Below, piece after piece: positions 14,257 to 19,823 of a DNA stretch of 22,035 bases (positions within the stretch are counted from its first letter, which is position 1; each line of letters begins with the position of its first letter). Below the pieces are notes generated by a model. It had not been told where the DNA came from. It saw nothing but the letters and a program-made list of their open reading frames with translations, and searched no databases. Source of the stretch: Candidatus Niyogiibacteriota bacterium (GTDB taxonomy: Bacteria > Patescibacteriota > Minisyncoccia > HO2-45-28); assembly GCA_016177385.1 (NCBI GenBank), contig JACOVJ010000063.1, forward strand, positions 1 through 22,035, read 5' to 3'. The position numbers were made by a program, and so were the translations under genes.

Positions 14257-16086
14257 TTACACCTCGATGACCACGGGGAGCACCATCGGGCGGCGGTGGG
14301 TCTTTTCGAACAGAAAGTCGCCGACCTGGTCGCGCAAATTGTCGCGCACGTAAGTCCAGTTCACGGGGTGCATGCTGTGGGCGGATTGCTCCACGATCTT
14401 TTTGACGAGCATCCTCGCTTGGAACAGAAGTTCTTTGGATTCGCGCAAATAGACGAATCCGCGCGAAATGATGTCGGGCGAACCGCGGACCTTGCCGGTC
14501 TGCGAATCAATGGTCGCAATGACGACGAAAATACCGTCCGATGCGAGCATTTGCCGGTCGCGCAAAACCACTTCCTGCACATCGCCGACGCCGAGGCCGT
14601 CCACCATGACATAGTTGGCGGGCACCCGCTCCTTCGTGAGCGCGACCGAACCTTTTTTAACCTCCACGATCTGACCGTTGTCCGCGATGATGATGTGGTC
14701 CTGCGTCATACCGGCGCGCTTGGCGACCTTCGCGTGAAGTTTGAGGAACGAATGATTTCCTTCGATGGGCATAAGGAATTTGGGTTTGATGGTTTCGATC
14801 AGGAGTTTGAGGTCCTCCTGTTTTGCGTGTCCGCCGGCGTGAATGTCGAGCATTTTATAATTGATGACGTCCGCGCCGTCGCGGTAGAGTTTGTCGGTCA
14901 GATATTGGACCGAGCGTTCGTTGCCCGGAACGACCGAAGAGGAAAACACCACGGTGTCGCCCGATTGGATCTTTAGGAATTTGTGCCGCCCCGTGACAAT
15001 GCGCATAAGAACCGCATTTTCCTCCCCTTGGGCGCCGGTCGCAAGGATGATGACCTTTTTGGATGGATATTTATGCACCTCGCTGACGTCGATCAGGATC
15101 GAGGGATTCACTTTGATATATCCGAGGTGCTCCGCGATCTCGACGTTCGATTTCATGCTGCGGCCGTCAATGGCGACGCGCTTATCACACGCCTCGGCGA
15201 TCTGCAGAATTTCATTCAAGCGGCCCAAGAGCGACGCGAATGTTCCGATGATCAGCCGTCCGTCGGCGTTCCGGATGATCGTTTCCATTTCGCTTTGAAT
15301 ATCAACTTCGCTGAATTGATGGCCGGGCTCGCGGGCATTCGTGCTGTCGGACATAAGAAGCAATACGTTTTTTTCGCCGAGCGCCTTCAGTTTTTCCATT
15401 TCGGTCACGCCGCCGATGGCGGAGCGCGCGTCGATCTTGAAGTCGCCGGTGTGGATCAGGATTCCGATGGGCGTGTGCAGGATGACCCCGACCGAACCCG
15501 GGATGTTATGCGATACGCCGAAAAATTCGACTTGAAATGCGCCAAAATCGAGCTTGGTATCATTATTGACCTCGTTGAAATTCAGGTGGACGTGTTCGTA
15601 GTCGTGCTGGCGCTTGGCAATGATGGCGAGCGTCAGGTCGGTCCCGTACATCGGGATATCGGCGCCGAGTTTGGGCATGACGTGCGGGATACCGCCGATA
15701 TGGTCGTAATGCGCATGCGTGATAATGATGGCTTTGATCTTGTCTCGTTTGGGCATGAGCGAGGCGATGTTCGGGATGATGTAGTCGATCCCCGGCATAT
15801 TTTCGTCCGGGAACTGGAGGCCCATGTCGATCACGATGATATCGCCATGGTATTTTGAACCCGGATCATGGTATTCGAGGTACATCATGTTCCGTCCCAC
15901 CTCCTCAAGCCCGCCAACGGGAACGACCCGGATCTTTGCATTCGGGCTTGCGTGCGGAACGATCAGTTTTTCGACCGATTTCGCCTTTTTAACGTCTTTT
16001 AATTCCTCGCGCAGATCGGAAACGCGTCCCGATGTTCTGGCGAACTTTCCTGCCGGCTTTCGCTGATAATTCCTTCGAGTGATCAT
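14257..16086 (-). CDS. rnj: Ribonuclease J (metallo-beta-lactamase/beta-CASP)
   Basis: 609 aa. RNase J is a 5'-to-3' exonuclease and endonuclease for mRNA decay and rRNA maturation. The zinc site THAHYDHIGG gives H124, H126, D128 and H129; H193 (VSHNIPGS) and D215 (GDFKID) follow. beta-CASP motifs seen: SDSTNA, GTFASLLGRLN, GAQGEENAVL, FSSSVVPGNE and HAGGHAKQEDL (415-425). The usual PVHGE motif, whose His is a metal ligand in B. subtilis RNase J1 (H390), here reads PIEGNH, with Glu442 in place of that His. The first 50 residues are a basic extension (MITRRNYQRK...), similar to those in some actinobacterial RNase J. The C-terminal domain is present. ATG 16086 lacks a Shine-Dalgarno. The gene lies downstream of the tRNA-Leu cluster on the same strand. 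Confidence 0.95.
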   Translation of the reverse strand: MITRRNYQRKPAGKFARTSGRVSDLREELKDVKKAKSVEKLIVPHASPNAKIRVVPVGGLEEVGRNMMYLEYHDPGSKYHGDIIVIDMGLQFPDENMPGIDYIIPNIASLMPKRDKIKAIIITHAHYDHIGGIPHVMPKLGADIPMYGTDLTLAIIAKRQHDYEHVHLNFNEVNNDTKLDFGAFQVEFFGVSHNIPGSVGVILHTPIGILIHTGDFKIDARSAIGGVTEMEKLKALGEKNVLLLMSDSTNAREPGHQFSEVDIQSEMETIIRNADGRLIIGTFASLLGRLNEILQIAEACDKRVAIDGRSMKSNVEIAEHLGYIKVNPSILIDVSEVHKYPSKKVIILATGAQGEENAVLMRIVTGRHKFLKIQSGDTVVFSSSVVPGNERSVQYLTDKLYRDGADVINYKMLDIHAGGHAKQEDLKLLIETIKPKFLMPIEGNHSFLKLHAKVAKRAGMTQDHIIIADNGQIVEVKKGSVALTKERVPANYVMVDGLGVGDVQEVVLRDRQMLASDGIFVVIATIDSQTGKVRGSPDIISRGFVYLRESKELLFQARMLVKKIVEQSAHSMHPVNWTYVRDNLRDQVGDFLFEKTHRRPMVLPVVIEV

Positions 16087-16120
16087 GCGATTAAACGAAT
16101 AAATGATAATTTTTCCATAG

Positions 16121-16301
16121 TGCCCCCGAGAGGATTTGAACCTCTACTCCCTTACGGGAATCCTTCACCTTTGGTGGGCAGAGAGGGATTTGAACCCTCA
16201 CGCCTTTCGGCATACGGCCCTGAACCGTACGTGTCTGCCAGTTCCACCATCTGCCCATAATTTAAGGTGAAGGACGTGTCTGCCAATTCCGCCACGGGGG
16301 C
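16121..16301 (-). tRNA. tRNA-Leu whose anticodon loop is replaced by another tRNA gene
   Basis: Read on the minus strand, the 5' half (16301 to 16264) and 3' half (16171 to 16121) form an otherwise complete class II tRNA: acceptor GCCCCCG/CGGGGGC (7 perfect bp), a Leu-type D arm (GGAATTGGCAGACAC), a variable arm TCCC-GTAA-GGGA and a T arm AGAGG-TTCAAAT-CCTCT. The anticodon stem TCCTT/AAGGA continues for six more pairs (CACCTT/AAGGTG), giving 11 bp. In place of the loop is a 92-nt segment holding a full tRNA-Leu(CAG). No anticodon can be read from the outer molecule and no CCA is encoded. It is either a disrupted tRNA, a scaffold, or a tRNA matured by removal of the insert. The 5' end is 4 nt after the stop of the upstream transporter gene. 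Confidence 0.75.
16172..16256 (-). tRNA. tRNA-Leu (CAG), nested inside another tRNA-Leu
   Basis: Complete class II tRNA on the minus strand: acceptor GGGCAGA (5' end at 16256) with TCTGCCC, D arm GTGGAACTGGCAGACAC, anticodon stem TACGG/CCGTA with loop TTCAGGG (anticodon CAG, decoding CUG), variable arm GCC-GAAA-GGC, T arm GAGGG-TTCAAAT-CCCTC, discriminator A and an encoded CCA (16172-16174 on the plus strand). The CCA directly abuts the 3' half of the outer tRNA, and only AAATTAT separates its 5' end from the outer 5' half. The outer tRNA-Leu and tRNA-Cys have no encoded CCA, which suggests a different origin for this gene. Confidence 0.95.
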
Positions 16302-16305
16302 ATCT

Positions 16306-18045
16306 TTACTTCAAAAAGATCTTCCAAACGCGCGCCGAATACAAATGCCATGCATGGACATTTGCGAAACGTTCGGCCGGGACCGTGATCAGCCGCGTAT
16401 CGAATCCTTGGAGTCCCGGAGCCGCGACATACAAATACGAAGGCGAGTACAGGAACGCTGCGGGCGCGTCGCGGCGCACTTCATCGAGGAACGCGGCATA
16501 TTTTTCCCGTCGCAGGACGGCATCATGCGCGGTCCGCGCCTCCTCGACCAGTTTGTCCGTTGTTTTGTTGGTGTAGAGCGCGATGTTCAACCCGGGGTCG
16601 TTGCGTTGGGACGAATGCCAGAATGCGAACGGGTCGGGGTCGCGCCCCACGACCTCGCCGAACAGGAGCGCCTCGTATTCACGGGGACGAATAACATTTT
16701 GGTTCAGGTCGCCGATCTCGAATGTTTTGACCGTGACATCGGCGCCGAGCGCGCGCCATTGGTTTTTTACGATCCCGGCCGCTGAGGCGAGTTCCGGCGT
16801 ATCGGCGGTCGAGATGGTGAATGCCAGCGGGATCACTGATTTTTTCCCGGAGGTTTTTTCCCGCACTCCGGTTTCGGCGTTCAATTTCCACCCCGCCTTC
16901 GCAAGTGTGCTCGATGCGGCATCAAGGTCGAATGGATCGGTCGGGGAACCGCGGTGGAGGATCTCCGGCGGGATGGGATCGCCGACCGCAATACCGAATC
17001 CGCCGAGCGCCCCCTTGATGACCGATTTTTTGTCGGTCGCCTGCACGAGTGCCAGCCGGACGGCGCGGTCCTGCAATGCCGCCGATTTATTCTGGTTGAA
17101 AAAAACACCGAATACGCGCGGAAGCGATAAGACGCGTAGCCGGTCCGCGAAATTTCGCAACCCGGCGGTTTTTTCCGCGGAAAGCGAAGACAGAGCGTCA
17201 ATGTCGCCCGCTGTGAGCGCCGAGAGTGCTTCGGTTTCCGAATTATAGAACCGCAGAGTGATCGCGCGAATGAGCGGTTTTCCGAGCGCGTACGATTCGA
17301 ATGCGCGTACGGCATAGGCCGTGATGACGCCGGCCGCGTTCCGTTCGATCGTATCCACGCGGTAGGGGCCCGCACCGACGGCAGTGCGGTTGTATTCGGA
17401 CAAGCTGAATTGTTCCGGCGTCACATCTTTCCAGATGTGGCGCGGGAGTACGCCGATGGTCGTATTTTCAAGAAAGGGCGAATACGGTCGTTTCAACAGG
17501 AAGCGGACCTGACGGTCGTTCACCACTTCGACATCCACACCTTCCCAATTGGCGCGAAGCGGGCTTTTGATGGCCGGATTTTTGGCAGCTTGGATCGTGA
17601 ACGCGATATCGTTCGCCGTGATCGGTTTCCCGTCGTGCCACTCTAGACCCTCGCGGAGCGTAAATTCATACATCAGTCCGTCCTCCGAGATCGTGTAATT
17701 GGAAGCAAGCGCCGTTTCGAGCCCGCCTTTGCCGTCGGATTTCATCAGGCCTGCGTACAGAAGTTCCGTAAGATCGCGGTCCGCGTCCGTGCTTGCCAGA
17801 AGCGGATTGGCCAAGTGGGGCGTTCCCACGATACCTTCGGCGAACGAGCCGCCGGGCGCAGGAACCATGACCGCGAATCGTTTTTGCAATTCGATCCAGG
17901 CGCCGAGTATCCCGATGACGACCGCCGCCGTTGCCGCGAGTACTACGATCTTTTCCCACGTGACCAATCCCCGCAGGACAACGCGGAGCTCAAGAGGTGT
18001 GGGAATATACGAATGTTTCGCGAACGGAGAAAAAGATTTGATCAC
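16306..18045 (-). CDS. Membrane-anchored peptide-type ABC transporter substrate-binding protein
   Basis: 579 aa, SBP_bac_5 family (DppA/OppA type), which binds peptides or other solutes and passes them to an ABC permease. Typical blocks are NPLLASTDADRDLTELLYAGL (80-100), FTLREGLEWHDGKPITANDIAF (about 128-149) and GAGPYRV. It has no signal peptide with a lipobox cysteine; residues about 33-52 form one uncleaved transmembrane anchor after a 30-residue cytoplasmic N-terminus. That would fit a cell tethering the protein to its single membrane. Start GTG 18045, no Shine-Dalgarno. It lies 26 bp after secG on the same strand and ends 4 nt before the tRNA-Leu cluster, so secG, this gene, the tRNAs and rnj may share transcripts. 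No permease or ATPase genes are nearby. Confidence 0.9.
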   Translation of the reverse strand: MIKSFSPFAKHSYIPTPLELRVVLRGLVTWEKIVVLAATAAVVIGILGAWIELQKRFAVMVPAPGGSFAEGIVGTPHLANPLLASTDADRDLTELLYAGLMKSDGKGGLETALASNYTISEDGLMYEFTLREGLEWHDGKPITANDIAFTIQAAKNPAIKSPLRANWEGVDVEVVNDRQVRFLLKRPYSPFLENTTIGVLPRHIWKDVTPEQFSLSEYNRTAVGAGPYRVDTIERNAAGVITAYAVRAFESYALGKPLIRAITLRFYNSETEALSALTAGDIDALSSLSAEKTAGLRNFADRLRVLSLPRVFGVFFNQNKSAALQDRAVRLALVQATDKKSVIKGALGGFGIAVGDPIPPEILHRGSPTDPFDLDAASSTLAKAGWKLNAETGVREKTSGKKSVIPLAFTISTADTPELASAAGIVKNQWRALGADVTVKTFEIGDLNQNVIRPREYEALLFGEVVGRDPDPFAFWHSSQRNDPGLNIALYTNKTTDKLVEEARTAHDAVLRREKYAAFLDEVRRDAPAAFLYSPSYLYVAAPGLQGFDTRLITVPAERFANVHAWHLYSARVWKIFLK

Positions 18046-18071
18046 AAATGAATGAGGGATGGGCGGCCGAG

Positions 18072-18302
18072 CTAGCGCAACGCCAGACTCAAAACCGCCA
18101 GAACGACGAATGCGATCCCAAGGACAATGGTTGCAATAAAGAGCCCGCGTTCCAGGCCCCGCTTAGTGCGATAGAAGGTTGCTTCGCCTCCTCCGAAGAT
18201 CGAGCCCATACCGCCGCCTTTTTGCTGGAGGAGGATGGTGATCACGAGGAGGATGGCGATAACGATCTCCGCGTACGGTAGAAGAGTCCGTAAAATCTGC
18301 AT
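18072..18302 (-). CDS. secG: SecG, preprotein translocase subunit
   Basis: 76 aa from ATG 18302. SecG is the small third subunit of SecYEG and aids SecA-driven protein export. It has two membrane segments (about residues 7-26 and 52-73) joined by the diagnostic loop LLQQKGGGMGSIFGGGEATFY, followed by RTKRGLERG. An in-frame ATG at 18338 would add 12 residues and overlap the uvrC stop (ATGA). I prefer 18302 because a strong promoter (TTGACC-17-TATAGT, 18338 to 18310) ends 7 nt before it, so the longer start would lie upstream of transcription from this promoter, and because family members start at this point. The mRNA would then be leaderless. The transporter gene follows 26 bp later. Confidence 0.93.
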   Translation of the reverse strand: MQILRTLLPYAEIVIAILLVITILLQQKGGGMGSIFGGGEATFYRTKRGLERGLFIATIVLGIAFVVLAVLSLALR

Positions 18303-18309
18303 TTTCCAT

Positions 18310-18338
18310 ACTATAGCACCCCCCGGTTCGGAGGTCAA
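18310..18338 (-). promoter_or_regulatory. Promoter of secG, inside the end of uvrC
   Basis: On the minus strand, TTGACC (18338-18333), 17-bp spacer, TATAGT (18315-18310). The secG ATG begins 7 nt after the -10, so the predicted transcript starts at or within a base or two of the start codon. Confidence 0.8.
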
Positions 18339-19741
18339 CGGCGCCGTATTTTGCGCGCTTTTCGTTGGGGAGCCGGTTTTTTCGGGCGCTTGGGGGCGGT
18401 TCTTTTCAAACCCTTAGGGACCATCCTTGGTGCACGTTTTTTAAACAGCGTTTTTGCGCGGCGATGGCGGTGGAAGGAAAGCGCAAAGCGGTGGGCCTCG
18501 TTGCGGACGGCCTGCATCAGGTGCAATAAGGGCTGCGAACTTTCTTTGAGCTTCAGGATCGTGCGGTTCGGCAAATAGAGCTCCTCTTCACGTTTTGCGA
18601 GAGCGACAACACGGACCTTTTTGAAACGCAGGGCCGCGCTCATCGCCGCATTCAACTGCGCTTTTCCCCCGTCAATGACCATGACGGCAGGAAGGGACCA
18701 TTCGCGGTGTTCGAGCCGGCGCGTGACGATCTCGCGAATCATGGCGATGTCGTTGGGGCGCGGTGGCAAATGGATGCGGAACCGGCGGTATTCGTTTTTT
18801 GCCGGCAGGCCGTCGAGGAATACCACCATGGAGCCGACCGCATCGGTTCCCTGAATATTCGAAATATCGTATCCTTCGATGCGCTTCACGCTTTTTGCGC
18901 CGAGCACCGTCAGAAGATGCCGGAGTCCTTTTTCACGCCACGCCTGGTCGTCCCGCGAAAGGAACGCCCGATGCTCGAAAATATTTTCAAGGGCGTCGAT
19001 CTGGTCGCGCAGTTCCGCCGCTTCCTCGTAGTGCCGCGCCTCGGAAAGTTTGCGCATGTCTTTTTTCAGGCGCCGTAAGACCGCGGTGTGGCGTCCGGCA
19101 AGGATCCGCTTCAGGAGCCCGATGCTTGCGCGGTAGCGTTCAATGCGCTCCTCGGCATCGGGGTAGAAATCGCGCCATCTCTTTTTTTTCAGGCAACAGA
19201 CGCCCAGACACCGGCCGAGTTCCGCATTCTCGCACGGGCGGTCGTGCAACGCACGGGACGAACGCGCACATTCGCAGTAGGGGAATGCTTTGCGCAGAGA
19301 TTTTAAAACGAGCTTGAGCGCGCCGCCGTCCGTGTACGGGCCGAGATAGACGGAGGACGTCGAATCGAGATCCGGCTGGTGGGTGACGAAAACGCGGGGG
19401 AATTTGCCGCGCGTAAAGCCGACATAAAAATAATTCTTGTCGTCGCGCATCAGGACGTTATATTTCGGCTTGAGTTTTTTGATGAGTTCGGCCTCGCGCA
19501 GGAGCGCCTCGATGTCCGACCCCAATTCCTGCCAGTCGAAGGTCGTGGCTTCTTTCAGCATGGCCTGTTTGCGCGCGTCGTCGCCGACGCCCGCGATCGT
19601 AAAATACGAATTCAGGCGCAGTTTGAGATTTTGCGCTTTTCCGACATAAATGACCGCGCCGGTGCGGTCGCGGAAAAAATAGACGCCCGGCGAATCGGGG
19701 ATGGTTTTGGTGTTTTGCAGTACGGACGGCACGTTGCTCAT
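18335..19741 (-). CDS. uvrC: UvrC, excinuclease ABC subunit C, without C-terminal HhH domain
   Basis: 468 aa against about 600 in most bacteria. UvrC makes both cuts around DNA lesions in nucleotide excision repair. The GIY-YIG domain (PGVYFF...IYVGKAQNLKLR, 18-42, Glu84) for the 3' cut is intact. Cysteines at 156/158, 170, 178 and 182/183 fit the reported iron-sulphur cluster site. A UVR (UvrB-binding) segment lies at about 222-257. The RNase H-like nuclease for the 5' cut keeps D292 (GYDISN), D357 (VIDGGKAQ) and H417 (NEAHRFAL). The tandem helix-hairpin-helix domain is absent; instead residues 424-468 are a Lys/Arg/Pro-rich tail. ATG 19741, no Shine-Dalgarno. It diverges from uvrA across 82 bp, and the stop overlaps the secG promoter. 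Confidence 0.95.
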   Translation of the reverse strand: MSNVPSVLQNTKTIPDSPGVYFFRDRTGAVIYVGKAQNLKLRLNSYFTIAGVGDDARKQAMLKEATTFDWQELGSDIEALLREAELIKKLKPKYNVLMRDDKNYFYVGFTRGKFPRVFVTHQPDLDSTSSVYLGPYTDGGALKLVLKSLRKAFPYCECARSSRALHDRPCENAELGRCLGVCCLKKKRWRDFYPDAEERIERYRASIGLLKRILAGRHTAVLRRLKKDMRKLSEARHYEEAAELRDQIDALENIFEHRAFLSRDDQAWREKGLRHLLTVLGAKSVKRIEGYDISNIQGTDAVGSMVVFLDGLPAKNEYRRFRIHLPPRPNDIAMIREIVTRRLEHREWSLPAVMVIDGGKAQLNAAMSAALRFKKVRVVALAKREEELYLPNRTILKLKESSQPLLHLMQAVRNEAHRFALSFHRHRRAKTLFKKRAPRMVPKGLKRTAPKRPKKPAPQRKARKIRRR

Positions 19742-19785
19742 TGTACGGCAGTTTCGGCGGCCTTTTCAAATCGCCTCCTTATCCA

Positions 19786-19814
19786 TTGACGCCGTCTTGA
19801 CACGTTTATATAAT
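19786..19814 (+). promoter_or_regulatory. Promoter of uvrA
   Basis: TTGACG (19786-19791), 17-bp spacer, TATAAT (19809-19814). The uvrA ATG at 19824 lies 9 nt after the -10, so the message is predicted to be leaderless or nearly so. The short gap to uvrC makes this a shared divergent control region; I see no operator or LexA-type palindrome in it. Confidence 0.85.
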
Positions 19815-19823
19815 GGATGCTTT

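Noticed and set aside
14047..15858. Long plus-strand open frames (about 309 and 291 codons) opposite RNase J
   Set aside because: They are antisense shadows of a well-conserved gene, without family motifs or start signals.
16121..16301. Group I intron in a tRNA-Leu anticodon loop, as in cyanobacterial tRNA-Leu(UAA)
   Set aside because: The 92-nt insert is almost entirely a cloverleaf tRNA and has no P3-P7 core sequences.
19774..19780. AAGGAGG on the minus strand as the uvrC ribosome binding site
   Set aside because: It lies 33 nt before the uvrC ATG, and the UvrC N-terminus matches the family at 19741. The TTG just after it opens another frame.
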